A stretch of 64,000 nt of DNA from Deltaproteobacteria bacterium. GTDB taxonomy: Bacteria > Myxococcota_A > UBA9160 > UBA4427. Shown here in pieces: positions 22,887 through 31,560 of the stretch. The position numbers and the translations under genes were made by a program. Below the pieces are notes generated by a model. That model saw nothing but the letters and a program-made list of their open reading frames with translations. It was not told the DNA's origin and did no database searches. Position 1 is the stretch's first letter, and the number at the start of each line of letters is the position of its first letter. Where the stretch lies: the NCBI GenBank assembly GCA_016713665.1, contig JADJOR010000025.1, positions 62,001-126,000 on the forward strand, in the 5' to 3' direction.

Positions 22887-24933
22887 ATGAGCCGCCTCGA
22901 ATCCTTGATGAAGGACCACTTCATCGAGTACGCGAGCTACGTCATCCTCGATCGCGCCATCCCGGATCTGCGCGACGGCTTGAAGCCGGTCCAGCGCCGC
23001 ATCCTGCACACGCTGCATGAGCATGAACGACGGCCGCTTCCACAAGGTGGCCAACGTCATCGGCGACACGATGAAGCTCCATCCCCATGGCGACGCGTCG
23101 ATCGGCGACGCGCTCGTCGTGCTGGCGAACAAGGACTACTTCATCGAGCGGCAGGGGAATTTCGGCAACCTGCTGACGGGCCACGCCGCCGCCGCCCCGC
23201 GCTACATCGAGTGCCGGCTGACCGAGCTCGCGCTCGAGACCATGTTCCATCCGGCGCTGACGGAGTTCGTTCCGTCCTACGACGGGCGCAACGACGAGCC
23301 GACCGCGCTCCCGGCGAAGCTCCCGGTCGTGCTCATGACCGGCGCCGAGGGCATCGCCGTCGGCATGTCGACGCGCATCCTGCCGCATAACCTGCCGGAG
23401 ATCTGGCAGGCGCAGATCGCGGTGCTCAACAAGGAGGAGTTCGAGCTCTTCCCCGACTTCCAGCAGGGCGGCCTGATGGACGTCTCGGCCTACGAGGACG
23501 GCGCGGGCAAGGTCGAGGTCCGCGCGCGAATCGAGGCGAAGGATCGCAAGACCGTCGTCATCCGCGAGCTGCCGTTCGGGACGACGACCGAGTCCGTCAT
23601 CGCGTCGATCGAGGCGGCGGTCCAGAAGGGGCGCGTCAAGATCGCGTCGATCAACGACTTCACGACGGAGAAGGTCGAGATCGAGCTCGAGCTCCCGCGC
23701 GGCGTCGACGCCGACGAGGTCATCCCGCAGCTCTACGCGTACACCGACTGCTCGGTCTCGGTCAGCTCGAACCTGATCGTGATCGACGATCGCAAGCCCG
23801 TCCAGCTGACGGTCTCCGACATCACGCAGCGGCTGACCGAGCGGCTCAAGGAACAGCTCAAGCGCGAGCTCGAGTACGACCGCGGCGAGCTCGTCGACCG
23901 CAAGCATTGGCTGACCCTCGAGCAGATCTTCGTCGAGAAGCGCGTCTACAAGCAGATCGAGGACAAGACGACTTCCGATGCGGTGCGGAACGCGGTTTCG
24001 ACGGGCATGCGGGCCTACGAGAAGCTCTTCGTCAGGCCCATGGTCGACGAGGACGTGACGCGGCTGCTCGATCTGCGCATCCGGCGCATCTCGGCCTACG
24101 ACATCGAGAAGAACCGCAAAGAGATCACGGAGATCGACAAGAAGATCGCCGAGATCGATCGCAAGCTGAAGAACATGGTCCGGACGACCATCCAGTATCT
24201 CGAGGCGATGCTGAAGAAGTACGGCTCTCGCTACCCGCGCAAGACCCGGATCACCGAGATCAAGGCCGTCGACAAGAAAGCCGTCGCCCGCCAGAACCTG
24301 AAGCTCTCCTACGACAAGGAGACGAGCTACTTCGGGACCGAGGTGCGCGGCGAGCTCTTCAAGCTGAACGTCTCCGAGTTCGAGAACGTCCTCGCGATCG
24401 CGAAGGACGGCACCTATCGCATCATGAACGCCCCGGAGAAGGTCCTCTTCACCGCGCCGCTCCTCTACGCCGAGGTCTTCGACGAGGAGAAGGGCAAGGA
24501 GTTCACCGTCGTCTACCGCGACAAGTCCCGCACGGCCTTCGCGAAGCGCATCCGGATCGAGAAGTTCATCCGCAACAAGGAATACCAGCTCATCAAGGAC
24601 AAGGCGGGCAAGATCGATCTGCTCCTGTCCGAGGGCGAGACGGGCACGGTCGAGATGGAGTTCGTCCCCGCGAAGCGCCAGCGCCTGAAGGACATGAAGT
24701 TCGACCTGCGCGAGCTCGAGCTGACGAGCCCCTCCGCGCGCGGCGCGCGCCTCGCGCCGAAGCCCGTCGCGAAGGTTCGCTTCGTCGCTGCGCCTCCCGG
24801 CTCGGGTCCGAAGGGCGGCGGTCGCAAGTCTTCGAGCGACGGCGGTGACGAGGGCGGCAGCGCCCGAACGTCGTCGTCCAAGGGCCAGCCACCGGCCAGG
24901 TCCGTGAAGCCGAAGCAGGGCGATCTCTTCTGA
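22887..24933 (+). CDS. parC: Topoisomerase IV subunit A-like (breakage-reunion subunit), one-base frameshift at 23022
   Basis: The DNA-cleaving partner of the preceding subunit. The native start MSRLESLMKDHFIEYASYV runs to ILHTLHE at 23021. One extra base (C at 23022) then shifts the frame, and the rest continues as MNDGRFHKVANVIGDTMKLH. The remainder carries HPHGDASIGDAL, the catalytic tyrosine in APRYIECRL (about residue 106; codon 23203-23205) and GMSTRILPHNLPE. A coiled tower region (IEKNRKEITEIDKKIAEIDR) and a shortened C-terminal region ending in a glycine/serine-rich tail follow. About 680 residues is short for GyrA or ParC, and no GyrA box was seen, which fits topoisomerase IV. The gap of 64 bases from parE implies one operon. 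Confidence 0.87.
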
Positions 24934-25154
24934 CCGTGCGCCTCGCGATTCGGCCCGGCCGCTCCTCCAGGACGCGTCGTCCGGGCGCCCGATCCAGAAG
25001 TCGGCGGCCGCCGGCCGTATCGCCGCGCTCCGGACCCGGCCGGCCGGCCGGGCCCGGTCCGAATCCCGAAATCGCAGCGAGCTGACTGCGAGCCACGGAA
25101 ATGGGGCCCGGGCCCCTCTCGTCGAGAGCTCGATATTTCGATAACTATGGAAAC

Positions 25155-25625
25155 ATGGAAAAGCAGGACGTCCTCGCAGCCCTCGCCGCGCTCGCCCAGG
25201 AGACCCGGCTCGACGTCTTCCGCCGGCTCGTCCGCGCGGGCCGGGAGGGCGTGCCGGCGGGGCAGGTGGCCAGCGATCTCGAGATCCCGCCCGCGACCCT
25301 CTCCTTTCATCTGAAGGAGCTGAAGAGCGCACGGCTCGTCACGAGCGAGCGCGACGGGCGCGTCATCCGGTATGCGCCGGACTTCGGCGTGATCGGTGAG
25401 GTCGTCGGCTACCTCGGCGAGAACTGCTGCCGCGATGCCGGCGGCTGCGGGCCCGCGGCGCGCGTGTCGGCGGCGAATGCGGCGGCGGCTCGAGCGCGCC
25501 GTACAAGGAGCGATCGATCAGCGCGGGGGGAGCGGCCGGCGCGGCCAGCGCGTTCCGCTCGCGAACCTCGGGCTCAGCGAGCCCGGACCGAGCGAACCCG
25601 AACGAAAAAAGGAGATCCCCGATGA
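25155..25625 (+). CDS. arsR: ArsR-family metalloregulator
   Basis: A winged-helix repressor that releases DNA on binding arsenite or related metals. The ATG at 25155 is chosen because MEKQDVLAALAALAQETRLD is the usual ArsR beginning. The helix-turn-helix spans about residues 30-75 (GVPAGQVASDLEIPPATLSF, HLKELKSARLV), and the vicinal cysteines NCCRDAGGC near residue 97 are the likely metal site. The tail after residue 105 is Arg/Ala-rich low complexity and longer than the family norm. Its TGA overlaps the ATG of arsI (ATGA), so the two are coupled. Just upstream, TCGATA occurs twice two bases apart (25128-25141), a candidate operator. Confidence 0.88.
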   Translation: MEKQDVLAALAALAQETRLDVFRRLVRAGREGVPAGQVASDLEIPPATLSFHLKELKSARLVTSERDGRVIRYAPDFGVIGEVVGYLGENCCRDAGGCGPAARVSAANAAAARARRTRSDRSARGERPARPARSAREPRAQRARTERTRTKKGDPR

Positions 25626-26053
25626 GACTTCAGCTCGCCCTCAACGTCGACGACATCGATCAGGCGGTCGACTTCTACTCGAAGCTCTTCGACGCGAAGC
25701 CCGCCAAACGCAAGCCCGGCTACGCGAACTTCGCGATCGCGAACCCGCCGCTCAAGCTCGTTCTTTTCGAGGTCAAGGACGCCGCGGAGCGGATCAACCA
25801 CCTCGGCGTCGAGGTCTTCGACGGCGAGTCGGTCACAGCCGCGACCGAGCGCCTCAAGGCCGCCGGTCTCGAGACTCTCGTCGAGGACGAGACGACCTGC
25901 TGCTATGCGAAGCAGGACAAGGTCTGGGCGGTCGAGCCGCAGGGCCTCCGCTGGGAGTGGTACCGGGTTCTCGAGGACAGCGAGACGTTCTCGGGGAAGC
26001 CGGTCGCCGAGGCGGCCGCGGCGGAGAGCACGGTCGAAGGGTGCTGCGGCTAG
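25622..26053 (+). CDS. arsI: ArsI/CadI-family metalloenzyme (organoarsenical lyase-like)
   Basis: A 143-residue vicinal-oxygen-chelate fold protein. It reads LQLALNVDDIDQAVDFYSKL, then INHLGVEVF with a metal-ligand histidine, then the substrate-thiol pair in ETTCCYAKQDKVWAVEPQG and WEWY with the ligand glutamate. This is the arrangement of ArsI C-As lyases, which cleave methylarsenite, and of the related CadI proteins. The first metal ligand (His in ArsI of known structure) reads as Gln in the LQLALNV segment, as in CadI-like members, so substrate identity is less certain. It ends with a CCG motif. A strong AAGGAG ribosome site lies before the ATG, which overlaps the arsR stop. Confidence 0.85.
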   Translation: MRLQLALNVDDIDQAVDFYSKLFDAKPAKRKPGYANFAIANPPLKLVLFEVKDAAERINHLGVEVFDGESVTAATERLKAAGLETLVEDETTCCYAKQDKVWAVEPQGLRWEWYRVLEDSETFSGKPVAEAAAAESTVEGCCG

Positions 26054-26067
26054 AGGCGTGCCGGCCT

Positions 26068-26961
26068 TCATCGAGCAGCTCGCTCGGAGGCCCGTTCAAC
26101 CCCCGCCGCGATCGGTCGCTCCCCGAGCACCGTACACCGCCGCACCCGCCGATGACGCGGGAAGTGGTCGCCGAGGGCGCGGTGCATCGTGCGGCGCTCG
26201 TCCCAGATCGCGAGGTCGTGCTCCCGCCAGCGCCAACGGACGGCGCGCTCGGGCGCCGTGGCGTGGCGCATGAAGAAGCCGAGCAGCGCTTCGCTCTCGG
26301 CTTCGTTCAGGCCGACGATGTGGCGCATGAAGTAGCCGGCGAGATAGAGGCTGCGGCGGCCGGTGACGGGATGCGCGCGGACGAGCGGATGGGTCATCCC
26401 CATGCCGTAGCGCTCCTTCGTCCGATCGATGATCGCCTGGCCCCATTTGCGCAGGAAGATCTGGCGATTGGCCTCGCTGATGTCGTGGTAGACGGAGAGC
26501 TTGCCCGCGATCTCCTGCATGGTCGGCGAGAGCGTGTCGTAGGCCTTCGCCGTATCGACCCACAGCGTGTCGCCCCCGGAGTCCGGGACCTCGAGCATCG
26601 AGAGGAACGCCATGACCGGTGGCTTCTCGATCCAGCTGACGTCGCTATGCCAGCCATCGGCCTTGGGTGGATCGTCGGGGCCGTCTTCGATGAACTCGAG
26701 GGGCTCGGTCGAGCCGGCCGCCGCCTGGAGCGGATAGACGCCGAGCTCGCCGAAGCGGCGCGCGGTTTCGATGTGTTCGGCGTCGGTCAGCTTCTGGTTG
26801 CGCAGGAAGATCAGGCCGTGTTTGTGGACGAGGTCCTGCAGCGGCTTTCGCGCATCGGGATCCCGGAATTCGAGTCCGCGCACGAGGGCGCCGAAATCCG
26901 CGAGGATCGGCTCGACCTCGACTCCGTAAGGAAGCTCGCCCCGCGCGTTGGATTCCGACAT
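26068..26961 (-). CDS. TauD/TfdA-family Fe(II)/2-oxoglutarate dioxygenase
   Basis: A 297-residue non-haem iron oxygenase. Iron ligands are WHSDVSW (HxD, about residues 104-106) and the distal histidine in RTMHRALGDHF, followed by an arginine-rich RHRRVRR that would bind the 2-oxoglutarate carboxylate. Other family marks are HGLIFLRNQKLTDAEHIETA and MTHPLVRAHPVTGRRSLYL. Members hydroxylate sulfonates, herbicide-like aryloxy acids or other small organic acids; the substrate cannot be read from sequence. It is convergent with arsI, 14 bases apart, and divergent from the gene at 27144. It is a stand-alone gene by context. Confidence 0.88.
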   Translation of the reverse strand: MSESNARGELPYGVEVEPILADFGALVRGLEFRDPDARKPLQDLVHKHGLIFLRNQKLTDAEHIETARRFGELGVYPLQAAAGSTEPLEFIEDGPDDPPKADGWHSDVSWIEKPPVMAFLSMLEVPDSGGDTLWVDTAKAYDTLSPTMQEIAGKLSVYHDISEANRQIFLRKWGQAIIDRTKERYGMGMTHPLVRAHPVTGRRSLYLAGYFMRHIVGLNEAESEALLGFFMRHATAPERAVRWRWREHDLAIWDERRTMHRALGDHFPRHRRVRRCTVLGERPIAAGVERASERAAR

Positions 26962-27143
26962 GCCGACTCCTTTTCGAACGACGACTTTCCCGGATTCTAC
27001 ATCCGGATTCCGCGATTTCGTCGCACGATCCGGAGCTGTCGGATCCCCGGGAAGCCGTTACGATCGAGCGAGGTGTCGGCGCCGGGATGCTCCCCGCTGG
27101 TCCGTCGTCCTCGTGATCCTGGGCCTGAAGCAAGGGAGACCCC

Positions 27144-27551
27144 ATGACGAAGCTCACCCGCACGAAGGAAGATCCGTGGAAGCTCGAGACGCCGCCCGGC
27201 ACGTCGGAGTACACGCTCCACGTCGATCAGAAGGACGGCAAGCAGGTCCTGGTGTGCACCGTCGGCAAGACCGTGTTGCTCTATGACGCGCGCTGCGTCG
27301 ACGATCTGCACGCCATGCTGAAGGCGGCCAGGGACTGGGTCGAGCTGGGCGGAGCCGACGAGCAGAAGCCCGCGAAGGAGGGCACGGTCGAGGCGTGGGG
27401 GCGCTCGCCGAAGAATCCGATCGGAGGCTGGTATGGCCTGAAGAAGGGATTCCGGGGCCGCTTCGGCGTCTACATCCCGCCGCTGCTGGAAGCGCTCGGA
27501 TTGTGCGAGCTGGAACACAATCCGAAGAACAATCGGATGCGAGCGAAGTAG
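27144..27551 (+). CDS. Conserved-looking small soluble protein, function unknown
   Basis: A 135-residue protein with no signal peptide or membrane segment. It begins with TKEDPWKLETPPGTSEYTLH, continues with a beta-rich half (DQKDGKQVLVCTVGKTVLLY) and ends with SPKNPIGGWYGLKKGFRGRF, which reads like a compact alpha/beta domain with many conserved-type glycines and tryptophans. A GGGAGA site lies a few bases before the ATG. Codon use matches the genome, so it is a real gene. I do not recognise the family with confidence. It is convergent with the MFS transporter, ten bases apart. Confidence 0.65.
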   Translation: MTKLTRTKEDPWKLETPPGTSEYTLHVDQKDGKQVLVCTVGKTVLLYDARCVDDLHAMLKAARDWVELGGADEQKPAKEGTVEAWGRSPKNPIGGWYGLKKGFRGRFGVYIPPLLEALGLCELEHNPKNNRMRAK

Positions 27552-27560
27552 TCGCCGACC

Positions 27561-28802
27561 TCAGGGCTGGACGACCGCCGGCCGGACCCGCCAGAGTGCC
27601 GCGAGCGACAGCACCACGAGGGCGAGGAAGACCGAGAACGCGATCCGATAGCTCCCCGTCTCGTCGAAGATCCAGCCCGCGAAGGGCGTGCCCGTCGCGA
27701 CGAGCGGCGTCATCAGCATCGTCTTCATGCCCATCATCGGGCCGAAGGCGGCCGATCCGAAGGTCCGGGCGACGAGCGCCGCGGAGAGCGGGAGGTTGCC
27801 GCCGATGCCGAGGCCGAGGATCGCGGTGATGCCTTCGAGCGCGAGACTCGTCGGCAGCAGCAGGATTCCGCCGAGGGCGACGACCTCGAGGACGATCGAG
27901 ACGGCGTAGGCCGTTCGCTCGCCGGCGCGATCGGCGAGGCGACCGAAGGCGATCTTTCCGAACGCGGCGACCGTCGCCATGATCGCGAGCAGTCGCGAGG
28001 CGCGCAGCGGCTCGACGCCGGCGTCGGTCGCCATGGCGACGAGGTGGGTCACGACGACGCTCGAGAGCATGAAGCCGACACCCGTGATGAACGCGATCAG
28101 CCAGATGTTCGTCTCGCGCAGGGCGGCGCGTGTGCGGAAGGCGGGTTGCGGCGCGAGCGGGGCCGATGCGCCCGGGCTCGCGGACGGCGCCGGCGCAGCG
28201 ACGCCGTCGGGATGCAAGCCCCGATCGGCGGGGCGCCCGACGATCAGCCAGGCAAGGAGCGGCGCGATCGCGAGGATCACGAGCCCGAACCCGAGATAGA
28301 CGTCGCGCCAGCCGTGGGCACCGAAGAGCGAGACCGTGAGCGGCGCCATGATCATGCCGCCGACCGACGCACCGATCTGCGAGATGCCGAGCGCCGTCGC
28401 GCGCGTCCGCGAGAACCAGTTCACGACGAGCGTCGACGCCCCTACACCGGAGAGCGTCCCGGCGGCATACGCCATGAGCAGCGGATAGACGACGTAGAGC
28501 TGCCAGAGCGAGGTTGCCTGGGAGATCGCGCAGAAGCCGAGTCCCGCGGCGACGGCGCCCGCCGGAATCAACACGCGGAGATGACCGGCGCTCGCGAGCC
28601 GGCCGACGAAGGGCGCGATCGCGGCTCCCGCCCAGGGAAGGACGAAGTGGATGCCGGACACGCCGAGCCGGCCCGCGTCGAACTCGACGGTCCATTCCTT
28701 CAGCGCGATGCCGAACGTGTAGAAGATGATGCCCGACGAGATGAACTGCGTGACGAAGGCGACCGCGACCATGATCCAGCCGTAGAACACGCGAACCTCC
28801 AT
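27561..28802 (-). CDS. Major facilitator superfamily transporter (MCT/OFA-like)
   Basis: About 413 residues with twelve predicted hydrophobic helices. The ATG at 28802 (MEVRVFYGWIMVAVAFVTQF) is chosen because YGWIMVAVAF is the typical beginning of monocarboxylate or oxalate/formate-type carriers; the upstream extension is arginine/proline noise. Other marks are FYTFGIALKEWTVEF, the loop between helices 2 and 3 (PFVGRLASAG) and a central loop around RPADRGLHPDG. Proton-linked uptake or export of a small carboxylate is plausible from the family but the substrate is unknown. There is no obvious operon. Confidence 0.85.
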   Translation of the reverse strand: MEVRVFYGWIMVAVAFVTQFISSGIIFYTFGIALKEWTVEFDAGRLGVSGIHFVLPWAGAAIAPFVGRLASAGHLRVLIPAGAVAAGLGFCAISQATSLWQLYVVYPLLMAYAAGTLSGVGASTLVVNWFSRTRATALGISQIGASVGGMIMAPLTVSLFGAHGWRDVYLGFGLVILAIAPLLAWLIVGRPADRGLHPDGVAAPAPSASPGASAPLAPQPAFRTRAALRETNIWLIAFITGVGFMLSSVVVTHLVAMATDAGVEPLRASRLLAIMATVAAFGKIAFGRLADRAGERTAYAVSIVLEVVALGGILLLPTSLALEGITAILGLGIGGNLPLSAALVARTFGSAAFGPMMGMKTMLMTPLVATGTPFAGWIFDETGSYRIAFSVFLALVVLSLAALWRVRPAVVQP

Positions 28803-29157
28803 CCGGGGCGAGAGGGGCGGGGGCGCCGTGGCGCCGGATCGTCGCCTTGCACCGGTCGGGCGACGATACACGGCGCCCGGGGCGGCTGCGCGCTCGAGCG
28901 ACGCGGTTCTCGTCCGGCCGCGGATCGACGCCACGCTCGTTCGTCCGTCCGGGCACGACCGGATCGAGTCGCGCGTCCTCCATCTCCTCGGGGGTGGCGG
29001 GCCGGATCGAACGACGAAGTCTGGCGAGATCCCGGCGATCCGGGTGTATGATGCGGTGTGCGCACCTAATCCCGGCGCACGGTCCGGAACGGGAATCGAC
29101 CTGGGCTCGCCACGCGCGGGCTCGCATCATTCGACCATCGCTCGGGAGGATTCGTCG

Positions 29158-29910
29158 TTGCGGCCGTACGCGTCAGGGGCTCTCGCTCCCACCGTCGCCC
29201 TCGCTGTCGTCGTGGCCCTGGCGATGCCCGGCGCGGCGGCTGCCGCGCCGACGCCCCACACGAGTGCGATGGCGTTCTTCGCCTCCCTCCCCGGCACAGC
29301 CTCGACCGCCCGCTTCGACGCCCTCGCTTCCGGGGACACGATCGCCTCCGGCGCTTCGACCGAGGGGCTCACCTTCCACTACGACTTCGGCGGCGTCGGG
29401 CTGATCGCGACCGACGGTACGGCGGCGGATGCAGGAGGCGCCTTCGACACGACCTCGGCCCCGAACTTCCTCGGGACGAACGATCTCGACGTCCTCGTCG
29501 ACGGCGACGACCTCGTCCTCGACTTCGCCCCGATGCGAGCCCTCGGACTCTTCGTGGTCTCCGCGGAGACGCCCGGCGTCTCGCTCTTCGACGGTGACAT
29601 CCGGCTCGCGGTCGGCGGGGCGACGGCCTCGCTCGACATCGATGACGTCCAGGCGACCCTCGCCGATGGCTCGCGGGTCTACTTTCTCGGCGTGATCGAC
29701 CCTGCCGCGACCTTCGACAGCGCGAGCCTCGGGACCTTCGGGGGCGGCGGCGCATTTGCGTTCAACGTCGACGACGTGGTCACGGCCGTCCCCGAGCCGG
29801 GCTTCGTCGAGACGCTGATCGCGGGGGGCATCGTGCTCTCGAGGACGAGTCGGCGTCGGCGACGGCGATCAATCGTTCATCCACTCGAGGAGAGCACATG
29901 GTCCGCATGA
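29158..29910 (+). CDS. PEP-CTERM sorting-domain protein
   Basis: A 250-residue exported protein. The TTG at 29158 is preferred because GGGAGGA lies just before it and a signal peptide follows (LAPTVALAVVVALAMPGAAA). The mature part is a beta-sandwich of the choice-of-anchor type (FDALASGDTIASGASTEGLT, LGLFVVSAETPGVSLFDGDI). The end is the sorting signal TAVPEPGFVETLIAGGIVLS followed by RTSRRRRRRS. In the known system exosortase cuts this tail after membrane insertion. It overlaps the next gene by 13 bases, so the pair is probably cotranscribed. Role unknown. Confidence 0.82.
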   Translation: MRPYASGALAPTVALAVVVALAMPGAAAAAPTPHTSAMAFFASLPGTASTARFDALASGDTIASGASTEGLTFHYDFGGVGLIATDGTAADAGGAFDTTSAPNFLGTNDLDVLVDGDDLVLDFAPMRALGLFVVSAETPGVSLFDGDIRLAVGGATASLDIDDVQATLADGSRVYFLGVIDPAATFDSASLGTFGGGGAFAFNVDDVVTAVPEPGFVETLIAGGIVLSRTSRRRRRRSIVHPLEESTWSA

Positions 29911-30464
29911 TTCTGACCGTCTGGATGATCGTCGGCCTCTCGGCGACCGCCGCGCTGGCGCAGTCGCGACCGTCGATCGGCGCGATCGATGCGAGACAGT
30001 CCCGGCTGGAGGCCGCGATCTGCGCGAAATCCGACGTCGACGGCGACACCTATCGTCCCTTCGTATGCCCGGCCCGCTGCGATTGCTTTCAACCGCTCGG
30101 TGTCCCGTCGAGCTGTCAGGAGACCGCGCCCGGGAGCTATCTGATCGTCTTTTCGACGCTGCCCGGGACCTGCGGCTCGAACGTCTGCTCGAACTCGACG
30201 TTCCAGCCGTGCGCCACGGGCGTACCCTGTCAGACCCCGGGCGAGTCGTGCAGCGGCACGATCATCAAATCCTGCAAGCGAGCGTGCACGGGGAACGTCG
30301 ACTGCCCGCCGCGGCCGAGCGGATCGGCCTCGCTGACCGGCGTCACGACGCCCGACAGCCCGGCCGTCGTGACGTGCAGTGCGAACGGTGTCCAGACGAG
30401 CATCAACAGCAACGACGCCCTCCAGTGCCTCGCCCAGGTCGAAGCCGTCGTGACCTGTCCCTGA
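29898..30464 (+). CDS. Secreted cysteine-rich protein
   Basis: A 188-residue protein with a good ribosome site (GAGGAGAG) and signal peptide (ILTVWMIVGLSATAALAQS). The mature part has sixteen or so cysteines in closely spaced groups (CPARCDCFQPL, CGSNVCSNSTFQPC, CSGTIIKSCKRACTGNVDC). That is an extracellular disulfide-rich pattern with no catalytic residues recognised. No membrane anchor or PEP-CTERM tail is visible. It starts inside the end of the preceding PEP-CTERM gene. It could be a partner or ligand of that protein, but this is only inferred from coupling. Confidence 0.72.
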   Translation: MVRMILTVWMIVGLSATAALAQSRPSIGAIDARQSRLEAAICAKSDVDGDTYRPFVCPARCDCFQPLGVPSSCQETAPGSYLIVFSTLPGTCGSNVCSNSTFQPCATGVPCQTPGESCSGTIIKSCKRACTGNVDCPPRPSGSASLTGVTTPDSPAVVTCSANGVQTSINSNDALQCLAQVEAVVTCP

Positions 30465-30609
30465 CGCCAGCCGTTCGGGCGCGGGCCGCCTACGGTCCGG
30501 CGCAAGGCCGCCGAGGACGGTGGCCCGGCCCGCATCGAGGCTGTTATCGTGCCACGGCACCGAGCTCGGAAACGACTAGACCCCCGAGCCGATCCCGAAG
30601 GAGCAGGAC

Positions 30610-31269
30610 ATGGACGCCTACGAAGCCCTCTACACCACGCGCGCGATGCGACGGCTCAAGCAGGATCCGATCCCGACCTCGGTCCAGAAGAAGATCCTCG
30701 ACGCCGCGATCCGCGCGCCTTCGGGCGGGAATACCCAGAACTGGCGCTTCATGCTCGTCGACGATCCGGCCGTCAAGGCGAAGCTCGGCCCGGTCTATCG
30801 CGGTTGCATGGATGTCGTCTGGGGGACGTTCTACAAGGCCCGCCGCGACGCCGCCGACGCCGCGCCGAAGGATCCCGAGTCGATCGAGTTCATGAAGATG
30901 TACCGCTCGGCGGACCATCTCGCGCAGCACTTCGAAGACGTGCCGCTCCTGCTCTTCGCGTTCTGTCAGTTCGACACGTCCGGCGGCTCGATCTTCCCGG
31001 CCGTCTGGAACGCGATGCTCGCGGCCCGCATCGAGGGCGTCGGCAGCTCGCTGACGAGCGCCTTCTTCATGAAGGTCGACGAGGTCAAGAAGATCCTGGG
31101 CGTCCCGGAGGAGGGCGGCTGGAACTTCAGCTGCTGCGTGACCTTCGGCTATCCGACCGGGAAATGGGGCGTCGCGCCGCGCCGGCCGGCCCACGAGGTC
31201 GCGTTCCACAACGGCTGGGACAAGCCGCTCGGGTTCGAGATCCCGGCGCCGCTCTGGAAGAAGGGCTGA
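30610..31269 (+). CDS. Nitroreductase-family flavoprotein
   Basis: A 219-residue FMN-binding oxidoreductase. FMN contacts are suggested by YTTRAMRRLKQDPIP at the N-terminus, APSGGNTQNWRFMLVDD near residue 38, and a C-terminal glycine/tyrosine segment (CCVTFGYPTGKWGVAPRRP). Family members reduce nitro groups, quinones or enones with NAD(P)H; some are dehydrogenases or dehalogenases, so the substrate stays open. An AGGAG site precedes the ATG. There is no operon partner: the gene stands between the secreted cysteine-rich gene and a PEP-CTERM gene. Confidence 0.88.
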   Translation: MDAYEALYTTRAMRRLKQDPIPTSVQKKILDAAIRAPSGGNTQNWRFMLVDDPAVKAKLGPVYRGCMDVVWGTFYKARRDAADAAPKDPESIEFMKMYRSADHLAQHFEDVPLLLFAFCQFDTSGGSIFPAVWNAMLAARIEGVGSSLTSAFFMKVDEVKKILGVPEEGGWNFSCCVTFGYPTGKWGVAPRRPAHEVAFHNGWDKPLGFEIPAPLWKKG

Positions 31270-31560
31270 GGGCGCTGACGCCCCCCGCGCGCGCGGGCCG
31301 GTGCGAACGCATGTCGTCGAGGAAGCGGGCGTACACACAGAGAAAAAAGGAGGATGTGCACGGACCGACTCGCTGGGCGGTTCCGCCGAGACGGCCCGAC
31401 GGGGTCGTGACGAATTGTTTGCGGTTCCGGTTCCGATCCCTGATAGTCGCGGGTGTGCGTCGGCCTATCGTGCTCGACGCGCGTGCTGTGCGGATCCGGT
31501 AGGTGCTGCGGTCTTCGCTCGATCGCCGCCCGCCGAGCTGAATCGGAAAGGGTCGTCGTC
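31270..31560. other. Intergenic stretch of 291 bases, no gene seen
   Basis: No supported gene. An AAAAAAGGAGG tract at about 31345-31355 abuts an ATG too closely to serve it, and the frame from that ATG stops after 18 codons. The left end has a small GC hairpin (GGGCG and CGCCC at 31270-31286) that may help end the nitroreductase transcript. Confidence 0.3.

Noticed and set aside
20597..22924. A 775-codon minus-strand open frame opposite parE
   Set aside because: It mirrors parE codons and has no protein-like motif.
20923..24933. Treating parE and parC as pseudogenes because of the frameshifts
   Set aside because: The proteins are otherwise complete with all catalytic residues and should be essential, so an assembly error is more likely.
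22942..25332. A 796-codon minus-strand open frame opposite parC
   Set aside because: It is a shadow of parC; the composition is Arg/Leu/Asp-biased with no domain or ribosome site.
31345..31410. A short reading frame after the AAAAAAGGAGG tract
   Set aside because: The ATG touches the ribosome site directly and the frame stops after 18 codons.
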